Of a stretch of 37,565 nt of DNA, positions 28,151 to 37,565 are shown piece after piece. Source of the DNA: Nitrosomonas mobilis. GTDB lineage: Bacteria > Pseudomonadota > Gammaproteobacteria > Burkholderiales > Nitrosomonadaceae. Position 1 is the first letter of the stretch; the number at the start of each line of letters is the position of its first letter. The notes under the pieces are model-generated. The model had not been told where the DNA came from, ran no database searches, and worked only from the letters and a program-made list of their open reading frames with translations. A program made the translations under genes and the position numbers. Location of the stretch: positions 1 through 37,565 of the forward strand of contig NZ_FMWO01000031.1 of NCBI RefSeq assembly GCF_900103035.1, given 5' to 3'.

Positions 28151-29440
28151 TTACGCCTGTTTTGAGCCTCTGGCCACTTTCGCGTTCTCGGCATAGATTA
28201 CAATAGGTTGTATGTCATCATTTACCGAGTTACTGTCAATTACAACCTTTGCCACATTTTTGATAGAAGGCAAGTCGTACATAATGTCCAACAAGGCTTC
28301 CTCCAGAATGGAACGCAAACCACGCGCACCAGCTTTCCGCGCCAGTGCCTTCTTGGCGATCGCGGTCAGTGCCTGCTCGCGAAACTCCAGCACTACCCCG
28401 CCTTCCATCTCAAATAACTTGCAATATTGCTTGACCAGTGCATTTTTGGGTTCAACCAGAATCTGAATTAAAGCCGGTTCGTCCAACTCACTCAGAGTAG
28501 CAATTACTGGCAACCGCCCGACAAATTCAGGAATCAACCCAAACTTGATCAGATCTTCCGGTTCAATCCCCTTCAGAACAGCGCTAAGCGCCTTGCGATC
28601 ATCCTGCTGGCTTATGTTCGCCCCAAAACCAATTCCGCCCTTGTCCGAACGTCTTTGTATAATCTTTTCGATACCGTCAAATGCACCGCCACAAATAAAC
28701 AGAATATTAGTGGTATCAATTTGAACAAATTCCTGATTAGGGTGCTTACGTCCCCCTTGAGGGGGCACCAGGGCGGTCGTGCCCTCAATTAACTTGAGCA
28801 ATGCCTGTTGAACGCCTTCACCGGAAACATCGCGAGTAATAGAAGGGTTATCCGATTTTCGTGAAATTTTATCGATTTCATCGATGTAGACGATCCCGCG
28901 TTGTGCTTTTTCAACATCGTGATTACATTTTTGTAACAGTTTCTGAATGATATTTTCGACATCTTCACCAACATAACCAGCTTCAGTCAGTGTGGTTGCG
29001 TCAGCTATGACAAATGGAACATCCAGCAATCGAGCAAGTGTCTGCGCCAGCAAGGTTTTACCCGATCCTGTAGGGCCAATTAAAAGAATATTACTTTTGG
29101 CAAGTTCAATTTCATCACTGTCATGTGATTTGGCGAACGTGCGCAAGCGTTTGTAGTGATTATAAACAGCGACTGAAAGCGTCTTTTTGGCTGCTTCCTG
29201 GCCGATTACATACTGATCAAGCGTTTGATAAATTTCACGTGGCGTAGGCAGGCTTGGTTTAGCGAGTTTATTAGCAGTCTCGCTAACCTGTATTTCTTCA
29301 CGAATGATGTCATTGCAAAGATCAATGCACTCGTCACAAATAAAGACAGAAGGACCGGCAATCAGTTTTCTAACTTCGCGCTGACTTTTTCCACAAAAAG
29401 AACAATATAGTATTTTCTCGTCGTCTGTTTTTTTGGACAT
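28151..29440 (-). CDS. clpX: ClpX, ATPase subunit of ClpXP protease
   Basis: ClpX unfolds tagged proteins and feeds them to ClpP. The 429-residue protein has the N-terminal zinc-binding domain with Cys13, Cys16, Cys35 and Cys38 (YCSFCGKS...[10 protein letters not shown]). Walker A is [18 protein letters not shown], Walker B is [10 protein letters not shown], and pore and sensor motifs follow in the usual order ([14 protein letters not shown] [31 protein letters not shown]). It lies 44 bp downstream of clpP in the tig-clpP-clpX order common in proteobacteria. Confidence 0.98.
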   Translation of the reverse strand: MSKKTDDEKILYCSFCGKSQREVRKLIAGPSVFICDECIDLCNDIIREEIQVSETANKLAKPSLPTPREIYQTLDQYVIGQEAAKKTLSVAVYNHYKRLRTFAKSHDSDEIELAKSNILLIGPTGSGKTLLAQTLARLLDVPFVIADATTLTEAGYVGEDVENIIQKLLQKCNHDVEKAQRGIVYIDEIDKISRKSDNPSITRDVSGEGVQQALLKLIEGTTALVPPQGGRKHPNQEFVQIDTTNILFICGGAFDGIEKIIQRRSDKGGIGFGANISQQDDRKALSAVLKGIEPEDLIKFGLIPEFVGRLPVIATLSELDEPALIQILVEPKNALVKQYCKLFEMEGGVVLEFREQALTAIAKKALARKAGARGLRSILEEALLDIMYDLPSIKNVAKVVIDSNSVNDDIQPIVIYAENAKVARGSKQA

Positions 29441-29484
29441 TTTTTTACCCCGCTATCATCAAATATACTATGCCTATGCTCATA

Positions 29485-30108
29485 TCATGCTTTGCCTGCC
29501 AATGCTTCCCTGTTTGTCAGGATGGCATCTACCAGCCCATATTTCAAAGCCGCTTCCGCACTCAAAAAATTATCGCGATCCGTGTCTTTCTCAACGCTCT
29601 TGACCGTTTGACCAGTATGATGGGCCATAATTTGGTTTAATTTGGCTTTTAAATATAAAATTTCTTTAGCATGAATTTCGATGTCGGATGCTTGCCCCTG
29701 AAATCCACCCATTGGCTGATGAATCATGACACGTGAATTGGATAGACAAAAGCGCTTTCCCTTTGCGCCGGCCGTAAGTAACAACGCTCCCATGCTCGCT
29801 GCCTGACCGATGCAAAGTGTGCTGACATCTGGTTTGATAAACTGCATCGTGTCATATACAGCAAGCCCTGCCGTTACCAGCCCGCCAGGAGAATTAATAT
29901 ACAAAAAAATATCTTTTTCCGCACTTTCTGACTCGAGAAACAAAAGCTGCGCGACGACCAGATTAGCGGATTCTTCTGTAACGGGTCCAACAAGAAAGAT
30001 AATCCTCTCTCTCAGCAGTCGAGAATAGATATCATAAGCGCGCTCACCCCTCCCGCTGGTTTCAATCACCATCGGGATCAAACCCAAGTTAGTGGTATTC
30101 AATTCCAT
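29485..30108 (-). CDS. clpP: ClpP protease subunit
   Basis: ClpP is the serine protease barrel that works with ClpX or ClpA. The 207-residue protein has the complete catalytic triad: Ser105 in [11 protein letters not shown], His130 in [10 protein letters not shown] and Asp179 in [10 protein letters not shown]. The N-terminal axial-loop region ([22 protein letters not shown]) is standard. It begins 25 bp after the trigger factor gene and is probably cotranscribed with it. Confidence 0.98.
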   Translation of the reverse strand: MELNTTNLGLIPMVIETSGRGERAYDIYSRLLRERIIFLVGPVTEESANLVVAQLLFLESESAEKDIFLYINSPGGLVTAGLAVYDTMQFIKPDVSTLCIGQAASMGALLLTAGAKGKRFCLSNSRVMIHQPMGGFQGQASDIEIHAKEILYLKAKLNQIMAHHTGQTVKSVEKDTDRDNFLSAEAALKYGLVDAILTNREALAGKA

Positions 30109-30133
30109 CTCCTATCAGGCCAATATTGAATTT

Positions 30134-31438
30134 TCATACGCGCTCCATAAGTTCTTCGAATGTGGTTGCCTCCTCGATCACCTGAGTTTTTTCCAAAATC
30201 CACGATACGACGTTGTCTTCCAGTACTATTGGTTCAAAATTTTTGACTCTGTCAGCCGAGGCATAATGCCACGCCACAACCTGATCCGGATTTTCGTAGC
30301 TTTGAGCAAGCGCCTCAATATATTGTTTTACTTGCTCTGGCTTGACACTTAATTTGTGCGTATCTATCAACTTGGCAATAATCAGCCCCAGTTTGACGCG
30401 CCGCTCTGCTCTTTCCAAGAAGATTTCTCTGGGGAAATCGGTATTCTGGTTGCTTAATCCCCTAGCAGACTGTTCTTTACGGAATTCCTCAATCAGACTA
30501 TCCACTTCACGCTGGATTAACGCCTGGGGAGCTATCAGAGCGATCTTGTCCAGCAATGCCTGCATGACTTGATCCTTGAGCTTGGCACGAGTCCGTTGCA
30601 ATACTTCACGATGAAGATTCGCCTCGATTTCTTCTTTCATTTTATCGAGATCACCATCTGCAACGCCTAGTAACCTGGCAAATGCGCTATCTACTTCTGG
30701 CAATATCAGCGCGTCAACCTGATTCAATTTAATGGTAAAGGTAACTTTTTTTCCAGCAACTTCTTTACCGGGGTAACTATCCGGGAAAACCAGGTCAAAG
30801 CTTTTTTCTTCACCTGCACGCAACCCGATAACGGCATTTTCAAAATCTTTTAATAGATGACCCTCTCCAAGGATAAGACTATAATCGCTGGCTTGTCCGC
30901 CTGCAAAATTCTCGCCATCCAGTTGGCCGTTATAATCTATATTAACGCGATCACCTAGTTGCGCCGCCCGGTCAGCCTTCTCAAAATTTGCCTGTTGTTT
31001 ACGTAGAATCTCCAGCGTTTTCTGGATTTCAGCTTCACCAATCGTTATAACCGGTTTTTTGACCGTGATCTCGCTGAAATCAATCAACTCGAAATCCGGA
31101 TAAATTTCAAAAGTGATGTTAAACGTATAATCACCGCCATCATTTCCCTGATTTGTAGCAGTGAAATGTGGATGACCTGCCACATGGAATTTTTCTTTTG
31201 TGACAAAATCTGTAAATTCTTTCTGCAGGAATTCACTTAATACTTCCTGATGCAGCTGCGTGCCATGTTGCTGCGCAACTACTTTTAACGGAACTTTTCC
31301 TGGACGAAAGCCTTGTAGCTTAACTTTAGGAGCAAGACGTTTGAGCCGGCTTTCCACCTCAGCTTCAATTTTTTGGCGAGGAACGGAGAGCTCAAAACTG
31401 CGTTCCAGCGGATTGGTGGTTTCCACTTGTGTTGGCAT
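30134..31438 (-). CDS. tig: Trigger factor, ribosome-associated chaperone
   Basis: Trigger factor binds ribosomal protein L23 and shields nascent chains. The 434-residue protein has the ribosome-binding signature GFRPGKVP (43-50), a central FKBP-type PPIase domain (about residues 160-245, GDRVNIDYNGQLDGENFAGG...) and a C-terminal helical domain. It heads the tig-clpP-clpX-lon series. tRNA-Leu ends 73 bp upstream on the same strand. Confidence 0.98.
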   Translation of the reverse strand: MPTQVETTNPLERSFELSVPRQKIEAEVESRLKRLAPKVKLQGFRPGKVPLKVVAQQHGTQLHQEVLSEFLQKEFTDFVTKEKFHVAGHPHFTATNQGNDGGDYTFNITFEIYPDFELIDFSEITVKKPVITIGEAEIQKTLEILRKQQANFEKADRAAQLGDRVNIDYNGQLDGENFAGGQASDYSLILGEGHLLKDFENAVIGLRAGEEKSFDLVFPDSYPGKEVAGKKVTFTIKLNQVDALILPEVDSAFARLLGVADGDLDKMKEEIEANLHREVLQRTRAKLKDQVMQALLDKIALIAPQALIQREVDSLIEEFRKEQSARGLSNQNTDFPREIFLERAERRVKLGLIIAKLIDTHKLSVKPEQVKQYIEALAQSYENPDQVVAWHYASADRVKNFEPIVLEDNVVSWILEKTQVIEEATTFEELMERV

Positions 31439-31511
31439 TTAAGATTCCTGACAGATTTTAGATGTATGTTTAAGCAGTATGAAAACTATATTTGGCATTC
31501 TGCAACTTTTT

Positions 31512-31596
<85 letters not shown>

Positions 31597-31598
31597 GC

Positions 31599-31655
31599 AC
31601 GCCTGGCAATGATTGATGCCAGGCGTATTATAGATTTGATGTTGAAAGCAGCTAA
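31599..31655 (-). promoter_or_regulatory. Probable tRNA-Leu promoter with an adjacent 10-bp hairpin
   Basis: On the minus strand TTAGCT (31655-31650) and TATAAT (31632-31627) are 17 bases apart and lead into tRNA-Leu. A perfect stem ACGCCTGGCA/TGCCAGGCGT (31599-31626) ends 2 bases before the mature 5' end of the tRNA, within or just at the start of the leader that RNase P would remove. Confidence 0.5.
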
Positions 31656-31775
31656 GCTGCTGCCACAATACGGCATACGGCAGGTTGTCAACAAATTCTG
31701 GCTTGCTTTCCTTTCAAGTAACCGGCAAATCGATATTAATGCTAGTTGCAGCATAACTTTACTACGCTTTTTTGA

Positions 31776-32600
31776 TTATACCTTCTTCTTCTGATAGCTG
31801 CTTTCCTGCGCGTCAGTCGTTGTGATTTCCTGACAGACAAACGTTTCACCGCTTATTTTGGTGCTATCTGGACCCATCAAAAAAAGATAGGTTCGCATCA
31901 GATCTACTGGGTGAGATAACTTGCGATTATCACTTCCTGGATGCGTCTTGGCACGTTGAGGCGAATTTACAGGACCAGGAATCAGCGTATTAATACGTAG
32001 ATTTGGGTAAAGCTCCCATTCTTCTGACTGAATTTTAACCAAGGTTTCCACGCCTGCCTTTGCCACCGCAAATCCTCCCCAATAGGCCTTGGGGAAATGT
32101 CCATGTGTTTCACTGGTCATGATCACGCTGGCATCAGGAGCATCCAGAAGCAATGGCAGGCAGGCACGGGTCAACGTCACTGGCGCCAGCAAATTCACCT
32201 GCATCAAGGTTTGCCATTGTTCAAGCTTATGTTGTGCCAGCGGCATCGCGCCGTATGTCCAGGCAGCATTATGCAATATCCCATCAAGGCGGCCGAATTG
32301 TGATGCGATTGCATCAGCGACTGCGGCTGCACTTTCGTCCGTTATTTCTGCTAGATCAAAAGTTAAAATGATTGCGGATGCTCTGCCGATGGCTTCAATT
32401 TCATCAAAAACACCTTCCAGCTTTTCAACCTTTCGTCCGTGCAGGATGACCGTTGCTCCATGCTTTGCATACGCAACGGCCGCCGCACGACCCAAACCCT
32501 GGCCTGCACCTGTTACCAAAATCACTCGGTTTTTGAGTAAGTCTTGATGGGCGGAGTAATTATTATTAATATTTTCCAACTGAAAAGTATTTGTGATCAT
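31776..32600 (-). CDS. YciK-like short-chain dehydrogenase/reductase
   Basis: This Rossmann-fold SDR of 274 residues has the nucleotide-binding motif VTGAGQGLGRAAA (about 29-41), LHNAAWTYG and TSETHGH with Ser163. The catalytic YxxxK motif reads FAVAK: Phe177 stands where the Tyr is expected, and Lys181 is kept. I recall related betaproteobacterial YciK-like proteins with FAVSK here, so this may be a subgroup feature and not a mutation. Substrate unknown. The ATG at 32600 has no ribosome site and lies immediately after the T-run of the groEL terminator, so the start or expression mode is uncertain. It follows groEL on the same strand. Confidence 0.82.
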   Translation of the reverse strand: MITNTFQLENINNNYSAHQDLLKNRVILVTGAGQGLGRAAAVAYAKHGATVILHGRKVEKLEGVFDEIEAIGRASAIILTFDLAEITDESAAAVADAIASQFGRLDGILHNAAWTYGAMPLAQHKLEQWQTLMQVNLLAPVTLTRACLPLLLDAPDASVIMTSETHGHFPKAYWGGFAVAKAGVETLVKIQSEEWELYPNLRINTLIPGPVNSPQRAKTHPGSDNRKLSHPVDLMRTYLFLMGPDSTKISGETFVCQEITTTDAQESSYQKKKV

Positions 32601-32604
32601 GAAA

Positions 32605-32655
32605 TTAAAAAACCATCCTCGACCGGCAATTATAATCGCTGATCGAGAATGGTTT
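32605..32655 (-). terminator. Intrinsic terminator downstream of groEL
   Basis: On the minus strand AAACCATTCTCGA pairs with TCGAGGATGGTTT (one mismatch) around a 20-base loop and is followed by TTTTTT. It begins 26 bp past the groEL stop codon. Confidence 0.82.
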
Positions 32656-32680
32656 GTGCTTTGTTCCGGGCAGGAACAAC

Positions 32681-34360
<1,680 letters not shown>

Positions 34361-34381
34361 TTATTTAACTCTAATTGCCTG

Positions 34382-34672
34382 TTAGCCTTCGATCACACCC
34401 ATAATGTCTTCTTCGCGCATCACCAGCAGCTCGTCACCTTTTACCTTCACTGCCTGACCAGCATATTTGCCGAACAGTACTTTGTCACCAACCTTGACTT
34501 CAAGTGGCCGAATCTCGCCTTTGTCATTCGCTTTGCCTTTGCCCACAGCGATGATTTCACCTTGATCCGGTTTTTCAGCCGCCGTATCGGGAATCACGAT
34601 CCCTGAGGCGGTCTTGCGTTCTTCTTCGAGTCGTTTGACAATTACACGGTCATGCAAAGGGCGTATATTCAT
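34382..34672 (-). CDS. groES: Co-chaperonin GroES
   Basis: GroES caps the GroEL ring. I start at the ATG at 34672 ([20 protein letters not shown]), giving 96 residues, because AGGAG lies about 8 bases before it. The in-frame ATG two codons upstream would sit almost on the ribosome site. The mobile loop ([19 protein letters not shown]) and the roof region are normal. It is the first gene of groES-groEL and has a CIRCE operator about 100 bp upstream. Confidence 0.98.
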   Translation of the reverse strand: MNIRPLHDRVIVKRLEEERKTASGIVIPDTAAEKPDQGEIIAVGKGKANDKGEIRPLEVKVGDKVLFGKYAGQAVKVKGDELLVMREEDIMGVIEG

Positions 34673-34770
34673 GAACATTTCTCCTGAGTTTGTTAGCAGA
34701 TTGATAAAAAGATATTGAATCGAGTACTACACTCTCGGCTAAGCATTAGCCGGTTGGACAGATATCGTTG

Positions 34771-34797
34771 CTAGCACTCAACACCAACGAGTGCTAA
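34771..34797. promoter_or_regulatory. CIRCE operator (HrcA binding site) between groES and bioA
   Basis: CTAGCACTC-N9-GAGTGCTAA matches the CIRCE consensus TTAGCACTC-N9-GAGTGCTAA with one changed base (C for the first T). HrcA repressor binding here should hold groESL down until heat shock. The site ends 31 bp before the bioA start codon. Confidence 0.92.
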
Positions 34798-34828
34798 TAA
34801 TAGTGGTTATGACAAGGAATTTCAACCC

Positions 34829-36148
34829 ATGAGTAATAAAAAATTATCTCTTCGTAGCAATCAGACCGTCTGGCATCCTTGTACACAAATGAAAGATCAT
34901 GAGAATTTCCCTCCGCTCGAGATTAAAAAAGGGATCGGTGCATGGCTGTATGGCCAGAATGGCGATCGCTACCTGGATACCATCAGCTCCTGGTGGGTTA
35001 ATCTTTTTGGTCATTGTAACCCCCGTATCAACACGGCAATTATCGATCAGCTGGAAAAAATTGAGCATGTCTTGCTCGCAGGGTGCACTCATGAGCCGGT
35101 TGTATTGCTATCCGAACGATTGGTCAAATTAACGCCCGGCGAACTGGGCCATTGTTTTTATGCCAGCGATGGCGCTAGCGCAACCGAAATTGCACTGAAA
35201 ATGAGCTTCCAGTACTGGCAGCAATGTGGTTTTCCTGCTAAAAAGAATTTCATCAGTTTGCAAAACGGCTATCACGGTGAAACCTTGGGAGCTTTATCTG
35301 TAACAGATGTGCCATTGTTCAAACAAACCTATGCGCCGCTACTACATCCCAGCATAACCATGCCCACACCTGACTGGCGTCAGGCCATAAACGACGAAAC
35401 TCCGTATGATTGTGCTCTGCGTGCGGCAGCAGCACTGGAATGTTACCTGGAACAATATCATGCCGACACGGCAGCATTGATTCTGGAGCCGCTTGTTCAA
35501 GGGGCAATTGGCATGGGTATGTATCATCCTGTCTATTTAGAGCGTGCTCGTCAGCTTTGTGACATGTACCAGGTTCATCTAATCGCCGACGAGATCGCGG
35601 TTGGTTTTGGTCGCACAGGCACGATGTTTGCCTGTGAGCAGGCATCGATTGTGCCGGATTTTCTTTGTCTGGCGAAAGGATTGAGCGGTGGTTACTTGCC
35701 GCTTTCGGTGGTGATGACAACTAACGACATCTACACAGCATTTTATGATGACCGTATCAGCAGGGCATTTCTGCATTCTCATTCTCATTCAGGCAATGCG
35801 CTTGCTTGCCGCGCTGCGCTGGCAACGCTCGATATTTTTGAACAGGATGACATTCTTACGAGCAATGCGGTAAAAGCGCAACTGCTCAATCAGTACCTGC
35901 AACCGCTAAAAACTCACCCCAAGGTGGAGAATTTCCGAAATTGCGGCATGATCTGGGCTTTTGACGCTAGAGATCCCGTGACAGGCTTTGCCAACCGCTT
36001 TGCACAATTGGGATTAGGACAACAACTACTGATACGTCCAATCGGACGCACGGTTTATATCATTCCACCTTATATTCTTGAAGAAGATGAAATGCAGCTG
36101 ATTGCGCATGGAATACTACAAATTCTTGATCAACTGACCATACCGTAG
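34829..36148 (+). CDS. bioA: Adenosylmethionine-8-amino-7-oxononanoate aminotransferase (biotin synthesis)
   Basis: BioA makes 7,8-diaminopelargonic acid from KAPA using SAM as amino donor. The 439-residue class III aminotransferase has NQTVWHPCTQMKDHE and the ISSWWVNLFGHCNP block typical of BioA, and GYHGETLGALS. The PLP-binding residues are Asp254 in LIADEIAVGFGRTG and Lys283 in LAKGLSGGYLPLS. AAGGAA lies about 10 bases before the ATG. It diverges from groES. No other bio gene is adjacent. Confidence 0.95.
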   Translation: MSNKKLSLRSNQTVWHPCTQMKDHENFPPLEIKKGIGAWLYGQNGDRYLDTISSWWVNLFGHCNPRINTAIIDQLEKIEHVLLAGCTHEPVVLLSERLVKLTPGELGHCFYASDGASATEIALKMSFQYWQQCGFPAKKNFISLQNGYHGETLGALSVTDVPLFKQTYAPLLHPSITMPTPDWRQAINDETPYDCALRAAAALECYLEQYHADTAALILEPLVQGAIGMGMYHPVYLERARQLCDMYQVHLIADEIAVGFGRTGTMFACEQASIVPDFLCLAKGLSGGYLPLSVVMTTNDIYTAFYDDRISRAFLHSHSHSGNALACRAALATLDIFEQDDILTSNAVKAQLLNQYLQPLKTHPKVENFRNCGMIWAFDARDPVTGFANRFAQLGLGQQLLIRPIGRTVYIIPPYILEEDEMQLIAHGILQILDQLTIP

Positions 36149-36351
36149 TTTGTTCTTGCCCGAAAATCCTCCATCCCCAATAAAAACAACGGCCGGTATT
36201 CATTAAGTGCGATGACAATTTTTTAGAAATTAAATTAGACTGACGCTATCAGGCGATTTTAATCAATTTTCGGGGATAATCACTCTAAACTTCGCATAAA
36301 ATTTTCGAGAATGACACTCTCAAAAACAAACTTAATTCGAGTAAACATACC
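36149..36351. other. Spacer downstream of bioA
   Basis: AT-rich, with no supported gene and no clear terminator. With the decayed elements to its right it makes up a 561-bp stretch without an intact gene. Confidence 0.4.
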
Positions 36352-36556
36352 ATGCGCGTAGCTCGAAACAGGCAGATGCAGTTAGGCGAAATCAGTATTG
36401 CCAAATCCAGTTCAACTCGCGTTCGCAGGACGACATCCCGAAAGTGCGGGGGATTTGCAGCACCTACACCTGAATGAAGCGCTACGTGAGCAGGTGTTTG
36501 TGTTGCTGGAGAACGGGATGGCGTCCAGCGCCAGACAAAAAATAGGTTTTTTGTGA
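36352..36556 (+). pseudogene. ISNCY-type transposase N-terminal fragment, frameshifted
   Basis: ATG at 36352 begins MRVARNRQMQLGEISIAK. In a second frame FNSRSQDDIPKV follows, and in a third DLQHLHLNEALREQVFVLLE up to TGA at 36556. The order matches the N-terminus of ISNCY-family transposases (MRxxRxxQLxxGExDI...FDxRSRDDIPxLLRGLQHLY...LREEVFxxLE). At least two frameshifts are present, and the conserved GRPGM block and catalytic domain are absent. Confidence 0.68.
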
Positions 36557-36583
36557 TGTTTGCTGAAAAAATTCAGCCAAAAC

Positions 36584-36637
36584 TCTTTTTACGCCAATCG
36601 CTGCGTAGTATTTCACTCCCGCTGCTTAAAAAATGGC
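36584..36637 (+). repeat. Copy B of the diverged ~53-bp repeat (copy A at 18400-18452)
   Basis: CTTTTTACGCCAATCGCTGC... aligns with copy A with one inserted T and about eleven substitutions. The match stops at the GG after TTAAAAAAT, shortly before the IS1595-type transposase gene; the left end of that element may lie at this point. Confidence 0.5.
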
Positions 36638-36709
36638 TATGTCTGCATTAAACCTTGGAACTACCTTTTTGTCGATTAGGCTGGAACATTAAGACTGGAG
36701 GGTATAGTC

Positions 36710-37565
36710 ATGGAAGCCACTGATTTTCGGGAGTGGTTGGAAAAGATATCGCAACTTAATCGTCGTCAAAAAGAACAGGCCAAACATTATCTGAGCGAGG
36801 CGAAGCCACAAGCTGTGGTTGTGAAATATCTTGAGGATTCTTTTGAGCCGAGTTGTCCGGTCTGCCAGGCGGATCGCCCTCATCGTTGGGGGCACCAGGC
36901 GGGGTTGCAACGTTTTCGCTGTTGCTTATGCAAGCACACATTCACGGCCATTTCGGGAACTCCTTTGGCCCGTCTGCGGCATAAGGAGCAATGGTTGAAT
37001 TACAGTGCAGCGTTGATTGAAGGTTTGACCGTGCGAGCTAGCGGCAGGCAATGCGGAATAGACAAAAACACCAGTTTTCGCTGGCGCCATCGGTTTCTGA
37101 CTTTGCCGGCGGCTACTAAAGCCAACCACTTGCAAGGAATCATTGAGGCGGATGAGACCTTTTTTCCCTCTTCCTGCAAAGGTCAACGTCACCTGAATCG
37201 TCCACCGCGTAAACGCGGCAAGCAAATCCATGCACGTGGAACAGGCAAAGATCAGGTGCCGGTGCTGGTAGTACGCGACCGCTCTGGTGCAACAGCAGAT
37301 TTCATGTTGAATGCGCTTGATAAAAAGACAATTGAGCCTCCTTTGCGGGCTATCCTGGCAAAAGATGCCATTTTCTGTAGTGATGGCGCTGCCGTCTACC
37401 GGTCTGTGGCTCATAGCCTCGGAATTACCCATCGCCCCGTCAATCTCTCTGCTGGAATTCGAGTCATTGCTGGTGTTTACCATATCCAGAATGTTAATGC
37501 CTACGACAGCAGACTTAAACAGTGGATGAAAAGATTTCATGGGGTCGCAACCAAGTACTCGACAT
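36710..37565 (+). CDS. IS1595-family transposase, 3' end outside the window
   Basis: An uninterrupted frame of 285 codons runs from ATG 36710 (ribosome site GGAGGG, spacing 7) off the right edge. The N-terminal part has the zinc-ribbon of this family (CPVCQADRPHRWGH...FRCCLCKHTFT). A short helix-turn-helix region (LIEGLTVRASGRQCGIDKNTSFRWRHRF) comes next. The ISXO2-like DDE domain follows with Asp in GIIEADETFF, the second Asp in FCSDGAAVYRS and a late NAYDSRLKQWMKRFHGV block with the family's Asn. About 30 residues are missing compared with full-length members. No frameshift is seen, so the copy may be active. Confidence 0.9.
   Translation, partial: MEATDFREWLEKISQLNRRQKEQAKHYLSEAKPQAVVVKYLEDSFEPSCPVCQADRPHRWGHQAGLQRFRCCLCKHTFTAISGTPLARLRHKEQWLNYSAALIEGLTVRASGRQCGIDKNTSFRWRHRFLTLPAATKANHLQGIIEADETFFPSSCKGQRHLNRPPRKRGKQIHARGTGKDQVPVLVVRDRSGATADFMLNALDKKTIEPPLRAILAKDAIFCSDGAAVYRSVAHSLGITHRPVNLSAGIRVIAGVYHIQNVNAYDSRLKQWMKRFHGVATKYST

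Noticed and set aside
36926..37540. 204-codon minus-strand ORF
   Set aside because: It is antisense to the IS1595-type transposase, whose zinc ribbon and DDE motifs are clear on the plus strand.

Overview
The window looks like chromosomal DNA of a betaproteobacterium, most likely a Nitrosomonas-type ammonia oxidiser. That assignment is an inference from protein character, moderate base composition, gene neighbourhoods (pcm-like/tolC; tig-clpP-clpX-lon; divergent groESL/bioA) and the mix of decayed insertion sequences. No gene of ammonia oxidation is present, so the genus is not proven. Both window ends lie inside transposase genes (IS6 type on the left, IS1595 type on the right), as expected of a contig broken at repeats.

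Left accessory zone (1-4229): the 3' part of an IS6-family element with its terminal repeat has cut off the 5' end of a WD40-repeat gene. Next come an 89-bp MITE-like element with 18-bp perfect terminal repeats, a VapC-type PIN toxin gene fused in frame to the remains of a yfdX gene, a decayed IS630 transposase and a decayed IS481-type transposase. This is the least ordinary part of the window.

Core zone (4230-36148): a Kef-type cation/proton antiporter faces a minus-strand flagellar operon flhB-flhA-flhF-flhG-fliA (export gate, pole selection and number control, sigma-28), mostly with overlapping reading frames. Then follow a rhodanese-like protein, uppP, thiC under a TPP riboswitch, a methyltransferase beside a TolC-type outer-membrane channel, a LonB-like protease, and a two-gene polysaccharide unit (FlaA1/CapD-type dehydratase and WecA/WbpL-type glycosyl-phosphate transferase). 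An alanine/serine-glyoxylate aminotransferase follows. A proteostasis block comes next: tRNA-Leu, tig, clpP, clpX and lon read leftward, then an SDR oxidoreductase, then groES-groEL under a CIRCE operator. bioA is divergent from groES.

Right accessory zone (36149-37565): a frameshifted ISNCY-type transposase fragment, a degenerate sequence also found next to the IS630 fragment at 18.1-18.5 kb, and an apparently intact IS1595-family transposase running off the end. Annotated regulatory elements are a TPP riboswitch, a CIRCE operator, two good intrinsic terminators, a probable tRNA promoter with an adjacent hairpin, and a long perfect inverted repeat. I see no CRISPR array, prophage or complete new defence system. 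The most unusual objects are the yfdX-vapC chimera, the MITE with IS6-like ends and the diverged duplicate at 18.4 and 36.6 kb.
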